Below, one piece after another: positions 9,164 through 17,178 of a stretch of DNA of 64,000 bases (position 1 is its first letter; the number at the start of each line of letters is the position of its first letter). The position numbers and the translations under genes are program-made. Under the pieces are notes generated by a model, which had not been told where the DNA came from, did no database searches, and saw only the letters and a program-made list of their open reading frames with translations. This stretch comes from Salisediminibacterium beveridgei (GTDB lineage: Bacteria; Bacillota; Bacilli; Bacillales; Salisediminibacteriaceae): the NCBI RefSeq assembly GCF_001721685.1, contig NZ_CP012502.1, forward strand, positions 868,001-932,000, in the 5' to 3' direction.

Positions 9164-9335
9164 GGTCAGTTTCCTTTCTGTCTAAAACAAATCAGAATCG
9201 GCTTCAGTTTATCACACCTCTCGAAAAAAAAAGCATGCGAACTGATAATCGCTGACAGCAGCTGTCACTCCCACACATATGATGAACTCAGAGGTCATGA
9301 CTTGACCCGTATTTTGACGAAATGAGGTGGGTTTA

Positions 9336-9938
9336 TTGAAAAAAGGATGGATGATGGGTGTTGGCATCGTGGTCAGTTTGGCAGCGTGTGGAACTGAGTC
9401 AGAGATTGAGCGGGAAACGGTGTCTGGAAACAATGACTTGGAGGAGAAAGCTGAGAACGTCAATCATGAGGATGCTGAAGACACTGCGGCTGATGACAAT
9501 AACGAAGAGGCGGATGAAGAAGAAATGATAGAGGAAGAGGATCTGGGGATTGGTACAATGGTCAACTTCAACGGCCTTGAAGTGACGTTGAAAGAAGCCT
9601 TCCGTTATGAAGGGGATGGGGACTGGGTGATTCCAGATCAGGACTTCTTTGTCATCCTTGATGTAAGTATCGAAAACACCACGGAAGAAGCAGCCAATAT
9701 CTCTTCCTTAATGCAGATGGACCTGCTGGATGCAGAGGGCTATGCCCAGGATCTGTCGTTATTCGTGGATACGAGAGGCAGCCTTGACGGGGAAGTCGGT
9801 GCCGGGCGGACGATGGCAGGTGAACTGGCGTTTGATGTGGATGAGAGTCCCTATTTTGAATTCATCTTCGAAGACCCGTTTATGAGCGGTCAGGCGATCT
9901 GGGAAATTGAAGGAGACGATTTATCAGAGAGGGAATAG
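9336..9938 (+). CDS. Lipoprotein with DUF4352-like domain
   Basis: A 200-residue predicted lipoprotein. The N-terminus has a short basic stretch, a hydrophobic core and the lipobox LAAC, so Cys near residue 17 should be lipidated. A low-complexity acidic linker rich in Glu/Asp/Asn (about residues 20-68) leads to a beta-rich domain that begins VNFNGLEVTLKEA and contains FFVILDVSIENTTEEA, the pattern of DUF4352 immunoglobulin-like domains. The start is taken as TTG at 9336, six bases after GAGGTG; the GTG at 9327 is part of that ribosome site. The function is unknown. It is monocistronic and divergent from the ACR3-like gene. Confidence 0.82.
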   Translation: MKKGWMMGVGIVVSLAACGTESEIERETVSGNNDLEEKAENVNHEDAEDTAADDNNEEADEEEMIEEEDLGIGTMVNFNGLEVTLKEAFRYEGDGDWVIPDQDFFVILDVSIENTTEEAANISSLMQMDLLDAEGYAQDLSLFVDTRGSLDGEVGAGRTMAGELAFDVDESPYFEFIFEDPFMSGQAIWEIEGDDLSERE

Positions 9939-9983
9939 CTGAAGCGGGGAGGACAGCATCTGCTGACATCCCCTTTCAACGAA

Positions 9984-10162
9984 TCAAGGCATCTGGTTCT
10001 GATCGATGTTGTTTAACATATCGTCCATTGGGTTTGGCTGGAAGGCTGTAATGCCTGTTTGAATCAGAAGAATCGTCCAGAAGATCATCGTGGCAACACT
10101 GCTGATGCGGATGAATTTTTTATCATCACTAGGCAAGAAGACTCCATCTGATTCGCGATACG
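9984..10162 (-). pseudogene. C-terminal fragment of a small membrane protein split by the IS605 element
   Basis: Read on the minus strand, this frame gives YRESDGVFLPSDDKKF, then a hydrophobic segment SVATMIFWTILLIQTG and an ending NIDQNQMP with a TGA stop. It has no start of its own. The matching N-terminal part lies at 12374-12506 on the same strand, on the other side of the IS element. Joining the two at about 10162 and 12374 restores one reading frame of about 102 codons. The overall pattern (two membrane segments around a charged RRW-KD-PE-SD region) recalls DUF6199-type small proteins, which is a weak guess. Confidence 0.7.
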
Positions 10163-10316
10163 GGCATCAGCCCAGCGATTCAGGTGGAGATGAATTGCCA
10201 TCAGTCTTACGACGGATAGATGTTTTAAATAAAAGAACAAGAGTTCGAAAATATATCTAGCTTCTTTTTTGTTAAATGGTATAATGAGTAGTATAGACAG
10301 AAAGGGTTGATACCAT

Positions 10317-10715
10317 TTGGAATTAGATAACAATAATCATTCAGTGTTCTTGTTATATTACCACTTAGTCTTGGTTGTTAAGTACCGAAAAGAAGTGATT
10401 GATAATAATATTTCAGAGTATTTGAAAGATCATTTCGTTCGCTTAATGGAGCCTAAGGGAATCAAATTGGAAGAGTGGAATCAAGACGGTGACCACGTTC
10501 ACGTATTGTTCCGTTCGGTTCCTAATGTAGATTTGTCAAAAACAATAAACAATTACAAAAGCGTTAGTTCCCGTTTAGTAAAGCGCGACTTCCCTCATAT
10601 TAAAAAGTCTCTATGGAAAGAAATGTTTTGGTCGCGCAGCTACTGTCTTTTAACTTCGGGTGGCGCACCTGTTGAAACCATTCGCAAATATATCGAAACA
10701 CAAGGGATGAAGTAA
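10317..10715 (+). CDS. tnpA: IS200/IS605 TnpA Y1 (HUH) transposase
   Basis: A 132-residue single-strand DNA transposase that cuts and rejoins the element ends as a dimer. The HUH metal site is seen as HVH in GDHVHVLFRSVPN (about residue 63), and the catalytic Tyr is in ETIRKYIETQG near the C-terminus (about residue 126). The size is normal and the frame intact. The start is TTG at 10317 with AAAGGG about 10 bases upstream, and a TATAAT box lies at 10280-10285. It is followed 32 bases later by tnpB. Confidence 0.95.
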   Translation: MELDNNNHSVFLLYYHLVLVVKYRKEVIDNNISEYLKDHFVRLMEPKGIKLEEWNQDGDHVHVLFRSVPNVDLSKTINNYKSVSSRLVKRDFPHIKKSLWKEMFWSRSYCLLTSGGAPVETIRKYIETQGMK

Positions 10716-10747
10716 ACATCTTAACGTCGGTAAAGGAGGTGACACAA

Positions 10748-12088
10748 ATGGCTAGGAAAAAACCGATTAAAGTATTGCGCAAGAAAAAGAAAACAGTCAA
10801 TATGCAACGGTTCACCCAAAAACAGAACATTGGTCGCAGCACCCTTAGCGCTAGAGAGTTTCGACTTCTGCAACGCATGTCTCATAGTTCCAAGGCTTTG
10901 CGCAACTTAGGCTTATATACGATTAAACAAAAGTATTTGAATGAAAACAAAATGGCGACAACAAAAGAAATAGACAACGCAATGAAGGCCGATATGAACT
11001 ATTGGGGCATTCAATCCAACTCCGTACAAGCGGTTCGAAGAACCTTACTCAGTGAAGTAAAGAGCTTCTTCGAAGCGTTAAAGAAGTGGAAAGAAACCCC
11101 TGAAGGTTTCACAGGTCGCCCAAAGTTCCCAAAGTATTCTCGTTCCACGGCTAAACGCGTCATCGAAATCTATCAAGTTCCCAAAGTGGATCAGGATGGA
11201 TATTGGAGCATTCCAATGAATACTGCTTTCAGAAAACGTTTTGGTCCCTTAAGACTGCGAATGCCAAAGAATTTAATGGATAAAAACATTTCTTACATTG
11301 AAATTGTGCCAAAGCAAAATGGTCGGTTCTTTGAGGCTCATTATGTATACGAAGTACCTATGTCTCAAATGAAGAAACAACAAACGACGACAAAAGCTTT
11401 GAGTTGCGATTTAGGTGTAGATTATCTTCTTAGTTGTACAACGAATCAAGGAGACGCCTTTTTGATGAATGGAAAGAAGTTAAAATCCATCAATCAGTAC
11501 TTCAACAAAAAGATAAGCGAATTAAAACAGAAAAACATCGAAAACGGCTTGTCGAAACGCATAGTGACAAACCAAATCGCTTCTCTTTGGCGTAAACGAA
11601 ATCTCCAAATAGACGGCTACCTTTCACAAACCGTAGGTTTGTTATTCAAACAGATAAAACGACTGAACGTCGATACCGTGGTAATGGGTTATAATGCCGG
11701 TTGGAAACAAGAATCGCATTTAGGGAAGAAAAACAATCAAGAGTTCGTACAAATTCCTTTCCACAGATTGATTTCGGCTATTGAGAACAAGTGTCTCAAG
11801 GAAGGCATCTGTTTCGTTAAGCAGGAAGAGAGCTACACGTCTAAAGCTAGTTTTCTGGATCATGACGATATTCCGGTTTGGTCAAAAGGCGATAACACGA
11901 TGTACTCCTTTAGTGGGAAGCGCCTATATCGCGGCTTCTATCGCTGTGAAAATGGACAATGCATCCATGCCGACATTAATGCAGCATTAAATATCCTTCG
12001 GAAATCTCAAGTAGCAGAATGGGATGAAAAAACGAAAATAAAAACGCCCATGATCATAGACGTTCAAAAACGTAAAGCTGTTGCTTAG
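10748..12088 (+). CDS. tnpB: TnpB RNA-guided nuclease homologue of the IS605 element
   Basis: A 446-residue protein related to TnpB, the RNA-guided DNA nuclease ancestral to Cas12, which cuts the empty donor site and helps keep the element in place. RuvC-I is seen at SCDLGVDYLLSC and RuvC-III at CIHADINAALNIL, each with its Asp. At the RuvC-II position the text reads VVMGYNAGWKQE instead of a V-(I/L)-E-x-L form, and the usual four-Cys zinc finger is reduced to one CENGQC pair; the YTSKASFLDHDDIP segment replaces it. These traits mark a known sub-branch of Firmicute TnpBs. AAAGGAGG precedes the ATG. The frame is intact. Confidence 0.93.
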   Translation: MARKKPIKVLRKKKKTVNMQRFTQKQNIGRSTLSAREFRLLQRMSHSSKALRNLGLYTIKQKYLNENKMATTKEIDNAMKADMNYWGIQSNSVQAVRRTLLSEVKSFFEALKKWKETPEGFTGRPKFPKYSRSTAKRVIEIYQVPKVDQDGYWSIPMNTAFRKRFGPLRLRMPKNLMDKNISYIEIVPKQNGRFFEAHYVYEVPMSQMKKQQTTTKALSCDLGVDYLLSCTTNQGDAFLMNGKKLKSINQYFNKKISELKQKNIENGLSKRIVTNQIASLWRKRNLQIDGYLSQTVGLLFKQIKRLNVDTVVMGYNAGWKQESHLGKKNNQEFVQIPFHRLISAIENKCLKEGICFVKQEESYTSKASFLDHDDIPVWSKGDNTMYSFSGKRLYRGFYRCENGQCIHADINAALNILRKSQVAEWDEKTKIKTPMIIDVQKRKAVA

Positions 12089-12364
12089 CGCATAGCCTAG
12101 TGGGTGCGTCAACCATCCATGTGTACTCAACTTTTGTTGGGGCTTGTAGCACACGCCAGTTATATGCTGAGTGGTGGTTTCTTCCGAAAGGAAGAACTGC
12201 TCTTCTTCGGAAGGGTGGTGCAAGTGGGAAAACGATCGTACGTCGCCAGTACCAACCAAAAACAGTGATTTGAGAAGAACCATGCAGAGCGTCGCTCTTC
12301 GTAAGAAGAAAAGACCTGCTTGGCTATCTCAAGCCCCCACTGAAACGTTGTACCTCAGTGGGGG
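12089..12364 (+). ncRNA. Predicted reRNA (omega RNA) of TnpB and right end
   Basis: TnpB guide RNAs come from the 3' end of tnpB and the element's right end. This segment has no ORF but strong structure: CTTCCG...CGGAAG enclosing a GGAAGAA/TTCTTCC pair (about 12183-12213), and the terminal hairpin CCCCCACTGA/TCAGTGGGGG (12334-12364). The guide would be the ~20 bases of flanking DNA just past the right end, which here lie in the interrupted gene. It is predicted from position and folding by eye only. Confidence 0.65.
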
Positions 12365-12373
12365 TTCGTTGAC

Positions 12374-12506
12374 GTACATCAGAAATTTCAGGCGTATCCT
12401 TGTACTGCCAGCGGCGCAGGAATAGAAACGCTTCCTCGGGTTCATACAGTGCCCAGATATTAGCGAGGTAGACAGGGATCGATAACACGATGATGACAAA
12501 GAACAT
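12374..12506 (-). pseudogene. N-terminal fragment of the split small membrane protein
   Basis: An ATG at 12506 opens a frame with a hydrophobic start (FFVIIVLSIPVYLANIWAL) and then LRRWQYKDTPEISD. After that it runs into the insertion sequence, where a few extra codons come from the right-end hairpin. The missing C-terminal half is at 9984-10162. Only a weak GGATG ribosome site is visible. Confidence 0.7.
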
Positions 12507-12605
12507 GGATTCACATCCAATTCATTAAAGTATGGAATAAGATTTCCATCATATCGTAGCATGATTGTCAAAGGCGTGTCTATTCCAAACGGAAAGGAAC
12601 TTTGC

Positions 12606-12635
12606 TTGACACTGTTTCATTAAAATCAATAAACT
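12606..12635 (+). promoter_or_regulatory. SigA-type promoter of the AI-2E family gene
   Basis: TTGACA (12606-12611) and TAAACT (12630-12635) are spaced by 18 bases, 34 bases ahead of the gene start. Confidence 0.65.
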
Positions 12636-12668
12636 AAAGAAAGAATTGCAGTGCCGGAGGGAATAGTG

Positions 12669-13754
12669 ATGTACATAAAAGTGTTGAAAGTCGGTTCGTT
12701 GTTGATCATGCTGTTCTTGCTCATTTATTTAGGATCGTTGATAAACTGGGTGTTTGAACCCATTACCGTATTTATCTCCACAGCCTTTTTTCCGATTCTT
12801 TTTGCCGGAGTGTTTTATTATCTGTTCAGACCCGTTGTGAATCTTCTCAGTCTGAAAATGCCGAGGGGACTTGCGATTGCGCTTCTTTATATCGGATTCC
12901 TCGGGCTTACTGTAGGGGCGGTGTCCCTGATCGGACCGGAACTGCAAAGGCAGTTCTATAATCTGGTGGATAGTGTACCAGGGATGATGAATGACCTGCA
13001 GTATGTATTAAATCAGCTCCAGCAACTTGAATGGATTCAAGGGAGCGGTGTTGAGGAATGGCTTGACTTGGAAGACCGGTTTGAGGAAATCGGCACGCTG
13101 ATCAGTACGATTGCCGGCGGGCTCGTATCAAATACGATGGCATTTGTCGGCACGGTATTCAATACGCTGCTGCTGTTTTTCATTGTGCCGTTCATTTTGT
13201 TTTTCCTGTTAAAAGAAGGAGATCGTTTGCCTCCTTATATTCTCAAGTTTTTCAGTGCAGAGAGACAAGAAGAAATCAAGCCGGTGCTTCAGAATATGGA
13301 TTTCACCATCAGCCGCTATATCCAGGGGATCCTGATTGTGTGCTCTTTTATCGGGATTTTGTATTTCATCGGTTTTTCGGTGATTGGCGTGGAATATGCA
13401 CTGATCCTGGCACTGATCGGTATGTTCACAAATGTGATTCCGTACGTCGGTCCATGGATCGGTGCGGTGCCGGCAGTGATTGTCGCCTTGATCCATTCGC
13501 CACTGCAGGCCTTGTTTGTCATCCTGCTGGTGGTCGTCATCCAACAGATTGAGAGCATCCTGATTCAGCCGAATGTCATCGGCAAAGTCATGCGCATCCA
13601 TCCGGTCACGGTTCTTCTGCTCGTGCTTGTCGCCGGGCAGTTCATCGGGGTTCTCGGGATGATTCTGGTGATTCCGGTTTACGCAGTCACGAAAGTCATC
13701 GTCACGCATCTGCACCAGATCTGGAAAGGGAAAACACCTGAACCGATCGCCTGA
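12669..13754 (+). CDS. AI-2E family transporter (UPF0118)
   Basis: A 361-residue membrane protein with two N-terminal segments, a long amphipathic middle part (about residues 95-165, with PGMMNDLQYVLNQLQQLEW) and a C-terminal bundle of four to five segments. The family's conserved tract GMFTNVIPYVGPWIGAVPA (about residue 258) and QQIESILIQPNVIGK are present. Family members have been assigned to AI-2 export or Na+/H+ exchange, so the substrate is open. The ATG at 12669 is chosen over an upstream GTG because CGGAGGG stands 7 bases before it. It ends at a strong bidirectional terminator. Confidence 0.92.
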   Translation: MYIKVLKVGSLLIMLFLLIYLGSLINWVFEPITVFISTAFFPILFAGVFYYLFRPVVNLLSLKMPRGLAIALLYIGFLGLTVGAVSLIGPELQRQFYNLVDSVPGMMNDLQYVLNQLQQLEWIQGSGVEEWLDLEDRFEEIGTLISTIAGGLVSNTMAFVGTVFNTLLLFFIVPFILFFLLKEGDRLPPYILKFFSAERQEEIKPVLQNMDFTISRYIQGILIVCSFIGILYFIGFSVIGVEYALILALIGMFTNVIPYVGPWIGAVPAVIVALIHSPLQALFVILLVVVIQQIESILIQPNVIGKVMRIHPVTVLLLVLVAGQFIGVLGMILVIPVYAVTKVIVTHLHQIWKGKTPEPIA

Positions 13755-13756
13755 AC

Positions 13757-13806
13757 AAAACAAGCCACCGAACCGGGTGATCGCAGGTTCGGTGGCTTGT
13801 TTTTGT
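13757..13806. terminator. Bidirectional terminator
   Basis: ACAAGCCACCGAACC and GGTTCGGTGGCTTGT form a 15-bp stem with T runs on both strands. It separates the convergent AI-2E family and acyl-CoA dehydrogenase-like genes. Confidence 0.93.
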
Positions 13807-14838
13807 TTACGGATGCTTTAAGAGTTTTTCAAGGTGTTTGATGGTCGGTGTCAGGTTCAGGAAAAAGTACGATTCCCGGAGCCTGCGGTAGTCGGGGCTG
13901 TTTGACTGATAGCCCGATCCACCTGCATGAAGCATGGCGGTATGAACGGCAGACGCGGTAAGTTCCGTCGTTTGCTTTTTCAATTGGATGATCTCTGACC
14001 AATCAGGTGCTCCTCCGGACGTTAATTCGTCCAGTTTCTCCTGAACCGAAGTCAGTTCATGACAGAGCTCCTGATCATCCGTAGACAGGAAGTCGTTGCA
14101 GCGATTCTGGCGGGTTTCATACTTTCCGATGGAGGCCATCGCTGCTTCTGTGACACCGGTGCCGAGCGGAATCTGATAGGTGACGAAATAGGGACGGATC
14201 GTTTTGACGAACTGATCCGCGTCTTCGGTGATTACTTCTTCATCGGGTACAAAAACAGAATTGAATTTGCACGAGTAGGTGGCGCTGCCATTGATACCGG
14301 CATAACTGAGTTTCTCATTGGTCGAGAGCCCTTTTGCATCAAATGGAATAAATGCCATGATGCGCTGATTGGGTTCTTCCGCCTGGGCGATGATCCCGAA
14401 CCAGTGGCCAGGTCCAAGATTGGAGACGGCAGGCAAGGCACCTGTGATGGAGTAGCCGCCTTTTTCCCGAACAGCATTCAAGTGAAGCTTTTCAAGACCT
14501 GCATAGTGCTTCATCGGATTGGAAAGCCCGGTGGCACCAATGACAGTCCCCTCTTCCAAAGCATGACGAAACCGCACCTTCAATGCCAGGTTTTCCGTGT
14601 GACGGATATACGTCAAGGCTGCAAAATGACACCAGAGGTTAAACCCTGTGGTCATGCAGGTGGCGGAAACCTCATGAATCAGGCGGGTTTCTTCATACAA
14701 TGAACGCCCGGAGACCAGCCCCGGCAACTTTTGGATCACGGATTCCGGATAGAACGCATCCTGATCGATACGTTTGACCAGTGGCTTCAGATCTTTTTCC
14801 AGGATATCCTGCAGTGATTCTTCAACATGGATGGCCAT
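13807..14838 (-). CDS. Acyl-CoA dehydrogenase-like flavoprotein
   Basis: A 343-residue protein, shorter than the usual 380-400. It follows the acyl-CoA dehydrogenase plan: a helical N-domain, a middle beta-domain with GATGLSNPMKHYAG and YSITGALPAVSNLGPG, and a helical C-domain with LHAGGSGYQSNSPDYRRLRES. No catalytic Glu can be placed with certainty. Its position as the last gene of an operon with a nitrate/sulfonate-type ABC importer recalls flavin-dependent desulfurisation or monooxygenase relatives (SfnB/DszC group), so oxidation of an imported organic sulfur or nitrogen compound is a reasonable guess. It lies 15 bases after the DUF4242 gene. Confidence 0.8.
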   Translation of the reverse strand: MAIHVEESLQDILEKDLKPLVKRIDQDAFYPESVIQKLPGLVSGRSLYEETRLIHEVSATCMTTGFNLWCHFAALTYIRHTENLALKVRFRHALEEGTVIGATGLSNPMKHYAGLEKLHLNAVREKGGYSITGALPAVSNLGPGHWFGIIAQAEEPNQRIMAFIPFDAKGLSTNEKLSYAGINGSATYSCKFNSVFVPDEEVITEDADQFVKTIRPYFVTYQIPLGTGVTEAAMASIGKYETRQNRCNDFLSTDDQELCHELTSVQEKLDELTSGGAPDWSEIIQLKKQTTELTASAVHTAMLHAGGSGYQSNSPDYRRLRESYFFLNLTPTIKHLEKLLKHP

Positions 14839-14853
14839 GGTTCGATCGCTCCT

Positions 14854-15384
14854 TTACTTCTTTCTTGAGGATAGTCGGGTGATGTCGTCGATCGGTGCCT
14901 TCACGGCTTCACGTGCTTTCACGACGGCCTCGTCGTCAGGTGCGTCATAGAAGCAGAGGCATTTTGACATATCTTCACACACATAGGTTCTTGAGAATGA
15001 CACTTCCGGAACTTCCGCATAATGAACGGAATTCTTCTTCTTTCTTTCGAGATACTGATCCATGGATAAATCTTCCGGCAGATTCCATTCCACCAGATAA
15101 TTGATTTTCTCTTTTTGTTTTTTCGCTTCTTCAAGGTCCTGCCCGACGATGCGGACTTCCTTCGTCAACTGAACCGGAACGCCGGCTTTCTCAAGTTCGG
15201 CTGTCAGCGCTTTTTCCTCACTCGCTTCAAAAATGAAGAAGACACGGGTGAAATCGGTGGCCGTCTGCACTTCGATGAGTTCACCGGCAGACAGGTTCGT
15301 TTCAAGGTCACTGACCTTTTGTTCAAATGCGGATTCGTTTTCAACTTTTCCCTCTAATGATGATTCAATTAAATAAAGTGCCAT
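14854..15384 (-). CDS. Tandem DUF4242-domain protein
   Basis: A 176-residue cytoplasmic protein that appears to hold two copies of a small alpha/beta fold. The C-terminal half (about residues 95-172) starts YLVEWNLPEDLS and has TYVCEDMSKCLCFYDAPDDE, a clear DUF4242 pattern; the N-terminal half (MALYLIESSLEG to VRIVG) has the same order of elements but is diverged. DUF4242 proteins are ferredoxin-like and some are nickel-responsive; their role is unsettled. The gene sits between the ABC permease and the acyl-CoA dehydrogenase-like gene with short gaps, which suggests that it assists the same pathway. GGAGGAAT precedes the ATG. Confidence 0.75.
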   Translation of the reverse strand: MALYLIESSLEGKVENESAFEQKVSDLETNLSAGELIEVQTATDFTRVFFIFEASEEKALTAELEKAGVPVQLTKEVRIVGQDLEEAKKQKEKINYLVEWNLPEDLSMDQYLERKKKNSVHYAEVPEVSFSRTYVCEDMSKCLCFYDAPDDEAVVKAREAVKAPIDDITRLSSRKK

Positions 15385-15424
15385 AATGATTCATTCCTCC
15401 TGATAATTTGTTGTAAGTTATTGT

Positions 15425-16195
15425 TTATTCAACGGCTTCCTGACGCCCCCACACTTTGCCGATCCGTTTTTCCACCAGACCGAGGGACTTGTCGAGGAGA
15501 AGGCCGAGTAAACCGATAAAGACGATGCCTGCAAGGACTAAATCGAGATCCAGGGCATTTCGGGCATCGACGATCAGGTAACCAAGACCGGATTGGGCAC
15601 CGATCATTTCCCCTGCAACGAGGAAGATCCAGGCGGTACCGACGGCGATATGCAAACCGTTGGCGATATAGGGAAATGCCGCAGGCAAAATGATTTTCCA
15701 AAGGAGCGACGTCTGGCTGATTTCCAGATTTTCAGCAAGCTTCAGGTACGTCCGGTCAATCTTCTTCACCGCAGAAACGGTGGAGAGCAGGACCGGAAAG
15801 AATGCGGCGATGAAAATGATGACGATGGCGGGCATGTTGCCGATCCCGAACCAGAGCACGATAAACGGCGACCAGGCAACAGGTGCCACGGGTCTCACGA
15901 CTTGAACGATCGGTTCAACCAGACGCCACATGATTTTGGAACGCCCTAAAATCAAACCGAGAATAATGGCAGCCAAAGCTGCGGTGATATAGCCCGAGAA
16001 GAACCGGAACAGACTGATGCGGACGTGTTCGAACATGGTCCCGTCAGCAATCAGGCTGATGATACCAAGGAGCACCATCCAGGGAGAGGGTAATAAAGCT
16101 TCAGGATAATCACCGATCCAGATGGTGCTCTGCCAAATCAGGATAAGCAGCGTGAAGGAGAGAACAACGAACATGAGTGTTTGCCAATGGCGCAT
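15425..16195 (-). CDS. ABC importer permease (SsuC/TauC/NrtB type)
   Basis: A 256-residue inner-membrane permease with six predicted segments and the EAA-like coupling loop LAENLEISQTSLLWKIILPAAFPYIANG (start near residue 150). The N-terminal PEALLPSPWMVL motif is typical of sulfonate, taurine and nitrate importers. The ATG overlaps the stop of the binding protein gene at 16195, so the two are translationally coupled. It works with the binding protein and ATPase encoded upstream. Confidence 0.92.
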   Translation of the reverse strand: MRHWQTLMFVVLSFTLLILIWQSTIWIGDYPEALLPSPWMVLLGIISLIADGTMFEHVRISLFRFFSGYITAALAAIILGLILGRSKIMWRLVEPIVQVVRPVAPVAWSPFIVLWFGIGNMPAIVIIFIAAFFPVLLSTVSAVKKIDRTYLKLAENLEISQTSLLWKIILPAAFPYIANGLHIAVGTAWIFLVAGEMIGAQSGLGYLIVDARNALDLDLVLAGIVFIGLLGLLLDKSLGLVEKRIGKVWGRQEAVE

Positions 16196-17157
16196 CAGCT
16201 CTCCTCCTCTTCATCAAAGTAATCGGTCAAAATAAAATCATCGTAATCCGGCGGATCATCGGATAACCCCATGTCAACGAGGCGTTCCTGTAAAAAGGAG
16301 TATTCATCTTCCCGGATTTCCAGATCACCGTACTCGATCCAGCCTAAGGACAGATCCAGCGCGTCTTCATCCACGGTGAGGTAATTCTTGTGCACTTCGA
16401 GGGCTTCAGCGTCCCCGGCGTCTGCAATTTGTCCCGCTTCAAGGTACCCTTGAATGAACTGATCCGCCAGCTCAGGTGATGCCTCCATGAAATCGTCCCG
16501 GAGAACGAGAGCACAGCACAGGCAATTGTTCGGGCAGAACTCATTGGACTGGTGCAGGACATGTCCGGTGTCAAGGGTGACACCAAGTGCTCCAAAAGGC
16601 TCGGCGACGATGTAGCTTGAAATGCGGTCTTCAGCCAGGGCCGCAGGCATTTCCGGCGGCGGCATCTCCACCATGTTGACACTGTCATAATCGAGGCCTG
16701 CTCGTCTGAGCATTTCGTCAAGCAGCAGATTATGAGCCGAGAGGGTATGAGGGACGGCAACGGTTTCGCCTTCCAGGTCGCTGGCACTGTCGATATCATG
16801 CCCGGCGACGATGGCGTTTCCTTCTCTGTGGCCGAGGGCGACTGCACTGATATCAATGCCTCTTTCTTTTGCTTTCATGCCCAGTTCAAAGAGGACGGAA
16901 GCCCCGTCGATCCGGCCGGTATTCAACGCGTCCATCAGTTCGACCCAGCTGCTGAAACGGACCAGCTCAAGCTCGTATCCGGGCAGGAGTTCATCCTCAT
17001 ATTCCTTCGTGAAATAAAGCGGTGCGGCGTGTGTGATCGGCAGATGCCCGATGCGGATAACTTCACGGTCATGGGCTGCAGAAGGGGGGTTGCAGGCTGC
17101 GAGCATCATGGTTCCGGAGATAAAGAGCATCGAAAGTGAATGTGAGTGTTTCATCAT
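16195..17157 (-). CDS. ABC importer substrate-binding lipoprotein (SsuA/NrtA type)
   Basis: A 320-residue lipoprotein with lipobox LAAC (Cys near residue 22). The fold features of the NMT1/SsuA family follow: IRIGHLPITHAAPLYF at the start, GRIDGASVLFELGMKA, the VAVPHTLSAHNLLLDEML hinge and SYIVAEPFGALG. It delivers the ligand to the adjacent permease. A cluster of four cysteines in the segment FCPNNCLCCALV (about residues 193-204) is denser than usual and could bind a metal or form disulfides. The ligand could be a sulfonate, nitrate or a thiamin-precursor-like compound. AGAAGGAGG precedes two ATG codons; the first is taken. Confidence 0.88.
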   Translation of the reverse strand: MMKHSHSLSMLFISGTMMLAACNPPSAAHDREVIRIGHLPITHAAPLYFTKEYEDELLPGYELELVRFSSWVELMDALNTGRIDGASVLFELGMKAKERGIDISAVALGHREGNAIVAGHDIDSASDLEGETVAVPHTLSAHNLLLDEMLRRAGLDYDSVNMVEMPPPEMPAALAEDRISSYIVAEPFGALGVTLDTGHVLHQSNEFCPNNCLCCALVLRDDFMEASPELADQFIQGYLEAGQIADAGDAEALEVHKNYLTVDEDALDLSLGWIEYGDLEIREDEYSFLQERLVDMGLSDDPPDYDDFILTDYFDEEEES

Positions 17158-17178
17158 AGACCTCCTTCTGAGTGACGG

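Larger units (their letters stand above)
10163..12373 (+). mobile_element. IS200/IS605-family insertion sequence (tnpA + tnpB)
   Basis: The element carries a Y1 transposase gene and a tnpB gene in the same direction. There are no terminal inverted repeats or target duplication, as expected of this family. The left end has a small hairpin GGGCATCAGCCC (10162-10173). The right end has a perfect 10-bp hairpin (12334-12364) followed by TTGAC at 12369-12373, which resembles right-end cleavage tetra/pentamers of the family. The limits are set from these and from the fact that removing the segment restores the interrupted gene's frame; each may be off by several bases. Confidence 0.85.

Noticed and set aside
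10085..10333. 82-codon minus-strand frame across the element's left end
   Set aside because: It crosses from the left end of the insertion sequence into the interrupted gene in the wrong frame and has no ribosome site.
12324..12373. Extension of the minus-strand fragment through the right-end hairpin as a normal 60-residue protein
   Set aside because: The last ~16 codons come from the insertion sequence, and the true continuation is on the other side of the element.
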